DNA of 64,000 nt from Antedon mediterranea (Eukaryota; Echinodermata; Crinoidea; Comatulida; Antedonidae). Every line of letters starts with the position of its first letter. Position 1 is the first letter of the stretch. The stretch covers positions 11,884,288 to 11,948,287 of the forward strand of contig NC_092676.1 in assembly GCF_964355755.1 (NCBI RefSeq), written 5' to 3'. Positions 1 to 10,375 of this stretch are shown here, one piece after another. The translations under genes were made by a program, and so were the position numbers. The notes under the pieces were generated by a model. That model did no database searches, had not been told where the DNA came from, and saw nothing but the letters and a program-made list of their open reading frames with translations.

Positions 1-65
1 AGGGGGACGTATAACTATGTGAACCCCAAACACAGTTGGTCGCATACCTTAAACTCTATTCCACC

Positions 66-137
66 GACTAGCGTGGGAATCGAACCCACGACATACGTGT
101 TGTCAACACGACGCCCAGTCGCCTGAGCTAACTGGTC
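66..137 (-). tRNA. tRNA-Val-like sequence (anticodon GAC), probably a SINE head or tRNA pseudogene
   Basis: Read on the minus strand, the 72 nt fold as a cloverleaf: 7-bp acceptor (one C-A mismatch), 4-bp D stem GCTC/GGGC, anticodon arm with loop TTGACAA (anticodon GAC, Val), 5-nt variable region, and T arm GTGGG-TTCGATT-CCCAC. The box B-like GGTTCGATTCC is intact. The outermost anticodon-stem pair is T-T. GAC is an unusual eukaryotic Val anticodon, and no T-run terminator follows. The 65 nt downstream, to the window edge, look like a non-tRNA body, so I infer a tRNA-derived SINE running out of the window rather than a working tRNA gene. Confidence 0.5.
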
Positions 138-235
138 ATTTTGGTTTTAACAAGGTTAATATGATATTTATGACGTAATGATGAATTACGTAATACACGT
201 ATAAATATACCATTATCAACTGTTCGGTCGTGTAC

Positions 236-319
236 TACTTCATGGCGTAACGGGTAATGCTCAGGATTGAGTGCTCTCAGTATTAGGTTCGAACCTCTAC
301 GGAATTTTTTTTTTTTTTT
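236..319 (+). repeat. degenerate tRNA-like Pol III unit (SINE-like)
   Basis: A box A match TGGCGTAACGGG (243-254) and a box B match GGTTCGAACC (286-295) are spaced as in a tRNA gene. A run of 15 T (305-319) follows within 10 nt and would terminate Pol III. The D and T stems pair poorly, so this is not a functional tRNA. It is most likely a decayed tRNA-derived SINE or tRNA pseudogene. Confidence 0.4.
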
Positions 320-460
320 AAATGGCACAGTACAATATAATATATGAAATAAATTACTAAAAAAACATATTACAGTATATTCAATTTATTACTTCGAAAA
401 CTTTATTTCGGCCATTTCGCCAAGCGGCCAACAGAGGGCGTAACTTGTTTGGGTGCTGGT

Positions 461-655
461 CAACCCGTACCCAAACCAACCCGTACCCATGCCAACTCGT
501 AGCCAACTTGGCTAACTCGTACCAAAATAATTGGTCAACTACCCACATTGGCTAACCCGTACCCATGCAAACTCAACCTAATTATTTGGCTTACTCGTAC
601 CCATATTTACTTTACCTATTGATTGGTTTTACTCGTACATTGGCTGGCTTACTTA
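461..655. repeat. degenerate tandem repeat with CCCGTACCC / ACTCGTACC core
   Basis: The motif CAACCCGTACCCA and diverged forms (CCAACTCGTAGCC, GCTAACTCGTACC, TTACTCGTACCC) recur every 15-40 bases with irregular spacing. It reads as an old, decayed short tandem repeat. No coding potential is seen. The rest of 320-805 is AT-rich with nothing recognisable. Confidence 0.5.
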
Positions 656-805
656 CCGATTTGATGGCGCGGAACTAGAGGTATGCTTTTGCCCTGAGAA
701 TATTTTTATATTTACATTTTTTTTTATTTTACACTCGGAGAAATGTGTGCCAATAGACCGTTGAATGTAAACATCGTTTAATTAGGCATATTTATTTGTT
801 AAAAT

Positions 806-1456
806 TCATTTAAATGTAATATATTGTTTAGATAAATCATTAATAATACCACCAAACTTGCGAGTTAGGATGACTATAACGAGGCATTTAATAAAAAGGC
901 AAATTGCCTTAAAATGTAAATGTGTGTTATAGATTTGTTTGTTCAAGGAAGGTTTACTCCACGAGATGTGGAGGGCTTCCTTGACCTTAAGTTTGAAAGC
1001 GGAATCTGCAGAATCCAGAACGGTGAAGCAACCCGCAATAACGAGGGCCTTACACCGTTCTGAATCCTGCAGATGTTGACAAATGTGAGAACCCTTGTCC
1101 CTGAAATGTTCACGCACCCACACTGATAACCGTCTATTGGTTTCACTAATATACATGGAATTACATCCCATATATTTAAATTTATATACAACACGAGAGC
1201 GGAACACATCAGGGACAGGGTCCTTAAGACTAAACAAGTTTGAAATTTTGAATGATTTGAAAGCTAATTTAATATTAATACCTTTGCAATATTTACGTGT
1301 AATTTTGTCGATTCTTTGTTGTGCGCATTTGGCAAACTGTAATTAAGGTAATTTAAAATAAAGAACCTTGTTTTGTTCAATAATCGACTCAACTGACGCA
1401 ACATTGCAAGGAGAAAAAATATTACTAAGATATCTGTAAATATTGTCATTAATTAG
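806..1456 (-). pseudogene. Penelope-like element, C-terminal region with GIY-YIG endonuclease (5'-truncated, one stop)
   Basis: The minus strand reads continuously from about 1456 through SPCNVASVESIIEQ, then KLP-stop-LQFAKCAQQRIDK, then LAFKSFKISNLFSLKDP, and into the endonuclease part. That part contains VVYKFKYMGC, MYISETNRRL, VREHF, VKEALHI and PSLNKQ. These match the linker and GIY-YIG domain of Penelope-like retroelements: the YIG-like tyrosine, the RxxEH arginine, and the late E and N residues are visible. A TAA at 1345-1343 interrupts the frame where a KLPYL-type motif would be expected. No reverse transcriptase motifs precede it, so the copy is 5'-truncated. I see no hammerhead motif beside this copy. 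The family call is good and the exact PLE clade is not resolved. Confidence 0.75.
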
Positions 1457-1555
1457 ACTGATAGGCTAGTCAATCTAGCAAAAAAAACCAGCCCAAAGTG
1501 AAACAATTTGCAAACAGAGATTTTTTTTTAAATGGTCATATATGATGAGGAGATC

Positions 1556-2066
1556 AAAATTTGAGCATCACACCTCTGTCACTCATCCCGATGATATGCA
1601 AATTAGCTTAAAATATGCAAATTAGGGTGAAATTACAGGGTTACCATATCTCAAAAACTAATAGTCCGAGAAAGTTGATTTTTTCACTAATCTATTCAAA
1701 ATGTATATATTTATATTTACTCTAATGAAACATTTTACGAAAAAATTACCGGAAATACAACATTTGATCTTCGACCCCATTTCTCAATGTTTACATATAC
1801 AATGTGACTAAAATGTCTGTAGAGACTTTATTTTGCCCTCAAATGACCCAGACATAGGTTCCTAATAGCCAGCATAGGATCACTTTGTAATTCCCAAAAT
1901 CACACCTTTGTCACACACCTCGAAAGTATGCAAATTAGTAGTACAATTTAAATAAAATATGCAAATAAGGGGAAAAAATTACAGTTGTCCTATATCTCGA
2001 AAACAACTAATGCTAGAGAGCTGATTTTTTCACAGCCGTATTCAGAATGTACATATTTTATGTAAT
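1556..2066. repeat. diverged direct repeat pair with four ATGCAAAT motifs
   Basis: Two stretches of about 165 bp (near 1556-1725 and 1903-2066) share the same order of blocks: ATCACACCT.TGTCAC, TATGCAAATTAG, ATATGCAAAT, TATCTC.AAAAC and GATTTTTTCAC. They are clearly diverged. ATGCAAAT occurs at 1596-1603, 1615-1622, 1928-1935 and 1959-1966. This is probably part of an old dispersed repeat. No gene is seen between 1457 and 2087. Confidence 0.5.
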
Positions 2067-2087
2067 CGGTAGCGTGTGTTTGTTTGT

Positions 2088-2261
2088 TACTTGGCCAAAT
2101 TGAAAATTGGCCAAGTATGTTGATCTTTTTGGTTTGTGTGTTTGTTACTTGGCCAAATTGAAAATTGGCCAAGTATGTTGATCTGTTTGGTTTGTGTGTT
2201 TGTTACTTGGCCAAATTGAAAATTGGCCAAGTATGTTGATTGGTGCGGTTTGTGTGTGTGT
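2088..2261 (+). repeat. 58-bp tandem repeat of a Helitron-like 5' end (3 copies)
   Basis: TACTTGGCCAAATTG begins at 2088, 2146 and 2204, exactly 58 bp apart. Each copy continues as AAAATTGGCCAAGTATGTTGAT and a G/T-rich tail. The same sequence begins the next element at 2881, so these are repeated 5' ends. Each contains an internal inverted pair, CTTGGCCAA and TTGGCCAAG. A (TG)n run lies at about 2248-2270. Confidence 0.7.
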
Positions 2262-2879
2262 GTGTGTGTTTGTTTGTTTGTCATCACTCTAGCGCTCACA
2301 ATTTTGATTCGAATGACTCCAAATTACTACCATACATGTCACCTAGTGCAAGGACGACACTGCCCAATTTTGGTTAAAATCTGGACTACGGTCCCAATTC
2401 TGGACCACTTTTAAAAATTATTTTCAGACCTGCTAGTGTTAAAAGATAGGACAGAATTATCAAAAGCCGGTGAGCAGTCTTAAATTAACAAGTAAACTTA
2501 AATTGCATTTTCTCAGGAAATACTTGTCCAAAAAACTTCATTTTTGTACAAGAGGCATGAGTTATAATTTGTGATTTGTAATTTTAAAACTGAATTAGAT
2601 TTAATATAGAGGTTTTTTGATGCGAGTAGTTTACAAAACCTATTTCTTTTCAAATTCACCCGTGTGTTTTTCGCGTTGCTGTTCTATTGTTAGCCGACTG
2701 AAGCTATTGTTCGTTGAAAGGCTGGTTACATAACCTGTACACCAAACTCGTATACACATGATTGTAGTGAAATTAGCCTAAATCACACAGCATAAGACAC
2801 ACACTTTTGGTGAAAATTGGGTCAATGTCAGGAGGCCAATTTTGATTTGGCCAAGTATCGCGCTATGCGCGAAGGCTAG
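2204..2879 (+). mobile_element. Helitron-like non-autonomous element, copy A
   Basis: The 3' end has a GC-rich hairpin TCGCGC-TAT-GCGCGA (2858-2872) followed three bases later by CTAG (2876-2879) and a T. This is the arrangement of Helitron 3' termini (hairpin then CTRR). Just inside it, GGCCAATTTTGATTTGGCC is the near-exact inverse of the start TACTTGGCCAAAT, giving subterminal inverted repeats like those of Helentron-type elements. The 5' limit is uncertain because the 5' end is present as three 58-bp copies from 2088. There is no Rep/helicase coding, so it would be non-autonomous. Confidence 0.55.
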
Positions 2880-2880
2880 T

Positions 2881-4107
2881 TACTTGGCCAAATTGAAAAT
2901 TGGCCAAGTATGTTGATCTGTTTGGTTTGTGTGTGTGTTTGTTTGTTTGTTTGTTTGTTTGTCATCACTCTAGCGCTCACAGTTTTGATTCGAATGACTC
3001 CAAAGTACTACCATACATGTCACCTGGTGCAAGGACGACACTGCCCAATTTTGGTTAAAATCTGGACCACGGTCCCAATTCTGGAACACTTAAAAATTAT
3101 GTTCAGACCTGCTAGTGTTAAAAGATTGGACAGAATTATCAAAATCCGGTGATCAGTCTTAAATTAACAAGTAAACTACTAAAATTGCATTTTCTCGAGA
3201 ACTACTTGTCCAAAAAACTTCATTTTTGTACAAGAGGCAAGTGTTATAATTTGTGATTTGTAATTTTAAAACATAATTAGATTTAATGTACAGGTTTTTT
3301 GATGCGAATAGTTTTAAAAACGTATTTCTTTTCAAATTCTTCCGTGTGTTTTTCCCGCGTGCTGTTTTATTGTTCGGTTTGGTTTGTGTGTGTGTTTGTC
3401 TTCGCTCTATCGCTCACAATGGTAAATACACAGAGGAATCTTTCTTCAAATGTTAGGCAGTTGTGTATGGCTCGGTGGTCTGTGCTGGTGTCTACAGCAT
3501 TTAAGTTACCGAGACCGAGTCTCACCTTGTGAAATGAAACGAAATCAGATTTTTTTTTTTTTATTCGTATTGTTTGTTCAAGTATATTTCTTATGTAGTA
3601 TATAAATTATACGGCTGATTTATAATTAAATCTAGAGAAATTATGTCTCTATTTTTATGTTACATGGGAGGTTTATGACATATACTGAACGTGGATCGGG
3701 TTAAAATCGGTCAAGGTCAAGTGTGTTTAGGAGACGCTATCACTCACAATGGTAAATACACAGAGGAATCTTTCTTCAAATGTTAGGCAGTTGTGTATGG
3801 CTCGGTGGTCTGTGCTGGTGTCTACAGCATTTAAGTTACCGAAATCGAGTCTCACCTTGGGAAATGAAACGAAATCAGATTTTTTTTTGTTATTCGTATT
3901 GTTTGTTCAAGTATATTTCTTATGTAGTATATAAATTATACGGCTGATTTATAATTAAATCTAGAGAAATTATGTCTCTATTTTTATGTTACATGGGAGG
4001 TTTATGACATATACTGAACGTGGATCGGGTTAAAATCGATCAAGGTCAAGTGTGTTTAGGAGGCCAATTTTGATTTGGCCAAGTATCGCGCTATGCGCGA
4101 AGGCTAG
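2881..4107 (+). mobile_element. Helitron-like non-autonomous element, copy B, head-to-tail with copy A
   Basis: It starts with TACTTGGCCAAATTG immediately after the CTAG-T of copy A and ends with the same hairpin (4086-4100) and CTAG (4104-4107). Its left half matches copy A closely (for example CCATACATGTCACCT and AAGGACGACACTGCC). Its right half differs and contains a 330-bp tandem duplication. A short (TTTG)n run lies near 2938-2962. No protein is encoded; the small reading frames are not conserved between the copies. Confidence 0.55.
3405..4060 (+). repeat. 330-bp tandem duplication inside Helitron-like copy B
   Basis: Sequence from about 3405 (ATCGCTCACAATGGTAAATA) recurs 330 bp later, near-identical through CTTATGTAGTATATAAATT to GTGTGTTTAGGAG. 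Differences include a T-run length change and a few substitutions. High identity suggests a recent event within the element. Confidence 0.75.
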
Positions 4108-4590
4108 TTTGTTTGTTTGTTTGTTAGCAGGATTACTCAAAAAGTAATTAGAAGATCTTTACCAAAATGAATAGACAGATAGATATGTGGTCAAGGACCA
4201 TTCCATTAAATTTTGGGACCATTTGGGACCACAGTCCCAATTATGGACCACTTTTTAGTATACTTTTTCAGACCTGCTAGTGTTAAAAGATAGGACAGAA
4301 TTTATCAAAGTAAACTGAAATTGCATTTTCTCGAGAACTACTTGTCCAAAAAAAACTTCATTTTTGAACAAGAGGCAAGAGTTATAATTTGTGATTTGTA
4401 ATTTTAAAACATAATTTGATTTAATGTGCACGTTTTGTGATGCGAGTAGTTTAAAAAACCTATTTCTTTTCAAATTCACTCGTTTGATTTTCGCGTTGCT
4501 GTTCTATTGTTAGTCAACTGAAGCTATTGTTAATTGAAAGGCTTGTTACATAACCATTATACCAAACTCGCATACACATGCTTCTATATA
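4108..4590 (+). mobile_element. third, partial relative of the Helitron-like elements
   Basis: Following a (TTTG)n run, this stretch repeats the internal part of copies A and B: CAGACCTGCTAGTGTTAAAA, AACTACTTGTCCAAAAAA and TTGTGATTTGTAATTTTAAA, then TGCTGTTCTATTGTTAG, which it shares with copy A. It lacks the GGCCAAGTA start and the hairpin-CTAG end, so it is an incomplete copy. Confidence 0.5.
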
Positions 4591-4704
4591 TAAATTTACG
4601 TAAGGGCAAAATTCGGTAAATCGCGCTTTATTTCTAGAATTTTTACTCGATGGAATATAAAGTTGGTTCGTACTTTCGGTACTGATTTTAACCATCTGAT
4701 GTAA

Positions 4705-5523
4705 CCATGTTTACTAATTAAATTGAGTTAGATAATTAGTTATTGACGATTAAAACGAATTTAGGTTCAACGATTTGCCCCAAATAGGGGTGTTTTCCGA
4801 TCGTGGTATACACTTACTAATGGATGTCCAACTTGAAAAATACCCGCAGATGCGGGGATGCTTCGCATTTTCCTATCTCCTCCTACGATAATTGTTTAAT
4901 GCTGTTTGTGTTTTAGGCTAATTTCATTACACTAGATGGTTCTCGAAAACATAGTAATCTCAGGGTTAAAAAAACTGGCGACTTCAAATGTACATGCAGG
5001 ACAATAATACATGTCGTTTACAGGAACGAATAAATAGACCCGGTGATTTATGTACTCAACTAAAATTAGCACCCCGGGAATTACTTCCGAAAAAGAAACT
5101 TGTCATAAAATAAGAAACAAACTGAATTTGTGTTTTGTATGTAACATTAGGGTTGAGGGATGGGGAAGAGGATGGGTGCAAAGACGAACAATTTTTAAAT
5201 ATATTCTTTGTCGATTAAGTAACGAAATATTAATTGTTTTCATGTTTTACAATAATATACCACTAAACACAGTAAAACATTGCGATTTAATACTTTGTTG
5301 AAACTGTCACCGTCATAGTCGATTGAAATAGTACAGTATTTAACGATACATCACTAATACGACGTTTATATTTTTTTTGTACAGTAGTTATATTATTAAT
5401 TAATACAAACGTTCAGAAGGAACTGTCAGTAATGAAGTAAACACCTCTATTCGGGGCGTCGGGCAAATCGTAAATTCGCTTTAATCGTCAATAAATAATT
5501 ATCTAACTCAACTTAATTAGTAG
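4705..5523. mobile_element. inverted-repeat (MITE-like) element with arms of about 85-90 bp
   Basis: About 4710-4800 and 5437-5522 are inverted copies. Shared blocks are ACTAATTAA.TTGAGTTAG, ATAATTA.TTATTGACG, ATTAAA.CGAATTTA, CGATTTGCCC and GGTGTTT. The interior of about 640 bp has no recognisable protein. The arms are diverged by substitutions and small indels, so the element is old. No clear target-site duplication is visible, so the superfamily is not assigned. Confidence 0.5.
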
Positions 5524-6365
5524 GCCTAATGGTCAATTGTTTCTTAGAGCAAATTCAAACTTAAGTTGTTTCCTAACCACCAAAGTTGTTCTATGTTTAG
5601 GGTATGTGATCCTTCGTACTGTAGGCCTGTCCTCTACTGACTTTACAACGCTACTCATGCCAGTGAGGGGGAGGGTGGTGATGTGGATGGTGGTTTAACT
5701 GCAATAATAAAGTTGATTGTACATAATAGACGGCGACAACTGGAAAGGCTAGCTCATTATGCGTTAAAAAAAAGATTCCACAGATTGGAAAAAATGGATC
5801 GAATTTATGTTATGACTCTACTTGTCTTTACGACGCCTGAGGGAATAGACACTTGTGGAACAGAGATTGGAATGTTCCATTTATCGCAGATCAAAACATT
5901 TGTATATAGGCCTAAACGTATATTAAATCTATCAAAATAGTATTTTTAAAAGAAAATCGGCCTGTCTTCAACATTATGATGCTGTACTCGAGCTGTTCAA
6001 CCGGTTTTCAGCTATTAACACTTTGACTGCCAGAGGTTTTTCCAGTTAGAAACTGCCACCGCCAGCGTTTATAGCCCAATTCGATGTTTTTATTAAAGCT
6101 GATTGAAACTATGTATGTGATCTGATTTACATGTAATTTAGACTAAAATAATCATAAAGATTTTAGCTTTACAATGGTACCAAGAACGATTTTCAAATCG
6201 CAATATGTAAATCGTAATAGTAAAATGAAAGTAACGCACTTTTTGAGTTTTTCGTAGTTTCGCGCAAGAAAGTCGAGATATTCGCGATTTTGTGCAAGAC
6301 ATCACAATATGAAAATATCGCCCGGTGAGATCAACAAACAACGAAAAAGTTACTTACACGGCACG
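5524..6365. other. unannotated AT-rich spacer left of the minisatellite
   Basis: I see no gene, tRNA or tandem repeat here. A purine-rich patch (GAGGGGGAGGGTGG-like) lies near 5667-5690. One 85-codon open frame starts at 5683 but has no recognisable motif or conserved neighbour. The junction to the minisatellite near 6366 is abrupt. Confidence 0.5.
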
Positions 6366-9300
6366 GCTGATGTATCTCTCTCTCTCGCTGATGTATCTCT
6401 CTCTCGCTGATGTACCTCTCTCTCGCTGATCTATCTCTCTCTCGCTGATCTAACTCTCTCTCGCTGATCTATCTCTCTCTCGCTGATCCATCTCTCTCTC
6501 TCGCTGATCTATCTCTCTCTCTCGCTGATCTATCTCTGTCTCGCTGATCTATCTCTCTGTCTCGTTGATGTATCTCTCTCTCTCGCTGATCTATCTCTCT
6601 GTCTCGCTGATGTATCTATCTCTCTCTCGCTGATCTATCTCTTTCTCGCTGATCTATCTCTCTCTCTCTCTCGCTGATATATCTCTGTCTCTCGCTGATC
6701 TATCTCTGTCTCTCAGTGATCTATCTCTCTCTCTCTCTCGCTGATCTATCTCTCTCTCGCTGATCTATCTCTCTCTCTGTCTCGCTGATCTATCTCTCTC
6801 TGTCTAGCTGATCTATCTCTCTCTCGGTGATCTATCCCTCTCTCTCGCTGATCTATCTCTCTCTCGCTGATGTATGTATCTCTCTCTCGCTGACCTATAT
6901 CTCTCTCGCTGATCTATCTCTCTGTCTCGGTGATGTATCTTTCTCTCTCGCTGATCTATCTCTCTCTCCCGATCTATCTCTCTCTCGCTGATCTATCTCT
7001 CTCTCTCTAGCTGATCTATCTCTCTCTCGCTGATGTATCTCTCTCTCTCGCTGATGTATCTCTCTCTCGCTGATGTATCTCTCTCTCTCTCGCTGATCTA
7101 TCTCTCTCTCGCTGATCTATCTCTCTCTCTCGCTGATCTATCTCTCTCTCGCTGATCTATCTCTCTCTCGCTGATCTATCTCTCTCTCTCTCGCTGATAT
7201 ATCTCTCTCTCTCGCTGATGTATCTCTCTCTCTCGCTGATGTATCTCTCTCTCGCTGATGTATCTCTCTCTCGCTGATCTATCTCTCTCTCGCTGATCTA
7301 ACTCTCTCTCGCTGATCTATCTCTCTCTCGCTGATCTATCTCTCTCTCGCTGATCTATCTCTCTCTCTCGCTGATCTATCTCTCTCTCGCTGATCTATCT
7401 CTCTCTCGCTGATCTATCTTTCTCTCGCGGATCTATCTCTCTCTCGCTTATCTATCTCTCTCTCTCTCGCTGATCTATCTCTCTCTCGCTGATGTATCTC
7501 TCTCTCTCGCTGATGTATCTCTCTCTCGCTGATGTATCTCTCTCTCGCTGATGAATCTCTCTCTCGCTGATCTATCTCTCTCGCTGATCTATCTCTGTCT
7601 CGCTGATCTATCTCTCTGTCTCGCTGATGTATCTCTCTTTCTCGCTGATCTATCTCTCTGTCTCGCTGATGTATCTCTCTCTCTCGCTGATCTATCTCTC
7701 TCTCTCGCTGATGTATCTATCTCTGTCTCGCTGATCTATCTCTTTCTCGCTGATGTATCTCTCTCTCTCGCTGATGTATCTCTCTCTCGCTGATGTATCT
7801 CTCTCTCGCTGATGAATCTCTCTCTCGCTGATCTATCTCTCTCGCTGATCTATCTCTGTCTCGCTGATCTATCTCTCTGTCTCGCTGATGTATCTCTCTT
7901 TCTCGCTGATCTATCTCTCTGTCTCGCTGATGTATCTCTCTTTCTCGCTGATCTATCTCTCTCTCTCGCTGATGTATCTATCTCTGTCTCGCTGATCTAT
8001 CTCTTTCTCGCTGATCTATCTCTCTCTCTCGCGCTGATGTATCTCTGTCTCTCGCTGATCTATCTCTGTCTCTCGCTGATCTATCTCACTCTCGCCGATC
8101 TATCTCTCTCTCTCGCTGATCTATCTCTGTCTCGCTGATCTATCTCTCTGTCTCGCTGATGTATCTCTCTCTCTCTCGCTTATCTATCTCTCTCTCGCTG
8201 ACGTATCTCTATCTCTCGCTGATGTATCTCTATCTCGATGATCTATCTCCCTCTCGCTGATCTATCTCTCTCTCGCTGATCCATCTCTCTCTCGCTGATC
8301 TATCTCTCTCTCTCGCTGATCTATCTCTGTCTCGCTGATCTATCTTTCTGTCTCGTTGATGTATCTCTCTCTCTCTCTGATTTATCTCTCTGTCTCGCTG
8401 ATGTATCTATCTCTCTCTCGCTGATCTATCTCTTTCTCGCTGATCTATCTCTCTCTCTCCCCCGCTGATATATCTCTGTCTCTCGCTGATCTATCTCTGT
8501 CTCTCAGTGATCTATCTCTCTCTCTCTCGCTGATCTATCTCTCTTTCGCTGATCTATCTCTCTCCCTGTCTCGCTGATCTATCTCTCTCTGTCTAGCTGA
8601 TCTATCTCTCTCTCAGTGATCTATCTCTCTCTCTCGCTGATCTATCTCTCTCTGTCGCTGATCTATCTCTCTCTCTCTCGCTGATGTATCTCTCTCTCGC
8701 TGATCTATCTCTCTCTCGCTGATCTATCTCTCTCCCGCTGATCTATCCCCCTCTCGCTGATCTATCTCTCTCTCTCTCGCTGATCTATCTCTCTCTCTCG
8801 CTGATCTATCTCTCTCTCTCGCTGATCTATCTCTCTCTCGCTGATCTATCTCTCTCTCGCTGATCTATCTCCCTCTCGCTGATCTATCTCTCTCTCGCTG
8901 ATCTATCTCTCTCTCGCTGATGTATCTCTCTCTCTCTCGCTGATCTATCTCCCTCTCGCTGATCTATCTCCCTCTCGCTGATCTATCTCCCGCTCGCTGA
9001 TCTATCTCTCGCTCGCTGATCTATCTCTCTCTCGCTGATCTATCTCTCTCTCGCTGATCTATCTCTCTCTCGCTGATCTATCTCTCTCTCGCTGATCTAT
9101 CTCTCTCTCGCTGATCTATCTCTCTCTCGCTGATCTATCTCTCTCTCGCTGATCTATCTCTCTCTCTCGCTGATCTATCTCTCTCTCTCTCGCTGATCTA
9201 TCTCTCTCTCGCTGATGTATCTCTCTCTCGCTGATGTATCTCTCTCTCGCTGATGTATCTCTCTCTCGCTGATGTATCTCTCTCTCGCTGAACTATCCCC

Positions 9301-10375
9301 CTCTCGCTGATCTATCTCTCTCTCTCGATGATCTATCTCTCTCTCTCGCTGATCTATCTCTCTCTCGCTGATCTATCTCTCTCTGTCGCTGATCTATCTC
9401 TCTCTCTCCCGCTGATGTATCTCTCTCTCGCTGATCTATCTCTCTCTCGCTGATCTATCTCTCTCTCTCGCTGATGTATCTCTCTCTCGCTGATCTATCT
9501 CTCTCTCGCTGATCTATCTCTCTCTCGCTGATCTATCTCTCTCTCGCTGATCTATCTCTCTCTCTCGCTGATCTATCTCTCTCTCTCGCTGATCTATCTC
9601 TCTCTCGCTGATCTATCTCTCTCTCGCTGATCTATCTCTCTCTCGCTGATCTATCTCCCTCTCGCTGATCTATCTCTCTCTCGCTGATGTATCTCTCTCT
9701 CGCTGATGTATCTCTCTCTCTCGCTGATCTATTTCCCTCTCGCTGATCTATCTCCCTCTCGCTGATCTATCTCCCTCTCGCTGATCTATCTCTCTCTCGC
9801 TGATGTATCTCTCTCTCGCTGATGTATCTCTCTCTCGCTGAACTATCCCCCTCTCGCCGATCTATCTCTCCCTCTCTCTCTCGATGATCTATCTCTATCT
9901 CGCTGATCTATCTCTCTCTCGCTGATCTATCTCTCTCTCGCTGATCTATCTCTCTCTCTCGCTGATCTATCTCTCTCTCGCTGATCTATCTCTCTCTCGC
10001 TGATCTATCTTTCTCTCGCTGATCTATCTCTCTCTCGCATATCTATCTCTCTCTCTCTCGCTGATCTATCTCTCTCTCGCTGATGTATCTCTCTCTCTCG
10101 CTGATGTATCTCTCTCTCGCTGATGTATCTCTCTCTCTCGCTGATGTATCTCTCTCTCGTTGATGTATCTCTCTCTCGCTGATGAATCTCTCTCTCGCTG
10201 ATCTATCTCTCTCTCGCTGATCTATCTCTGTCTCGCTGATCTATCTCTCTCTCTCGCTGATGTATCTATCTCTGTCTCGATGATCTATCTCTTTCTCGTT
10301 GATCTATCTCTCTCTCTCTCGCTGATGTATCTCTGTCTCTCGCTGATCTATCTCTCTCTCACTGATCTATCTCTC

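Noticed and set aside
2223-3532. Small open frames in the Helitron-like elements (for example LTILIRMTPNYYH)
   Set aside because: They start in (TG)n runs, are not kept across all copies, and match no replicase or helicase.
5050-5301. 83-codon open frame inside the inverted-repeat element
   Set aside because: No similarity to a transposase or other family that I recognise; weak composition.
5683-5940. 85-codon open frame (MDGGLTAIIKLIVHN...)
   Set aside because: No recognisable motif, no splice or promoter context, and a length expected by chance in AT-rich DNA of this size.
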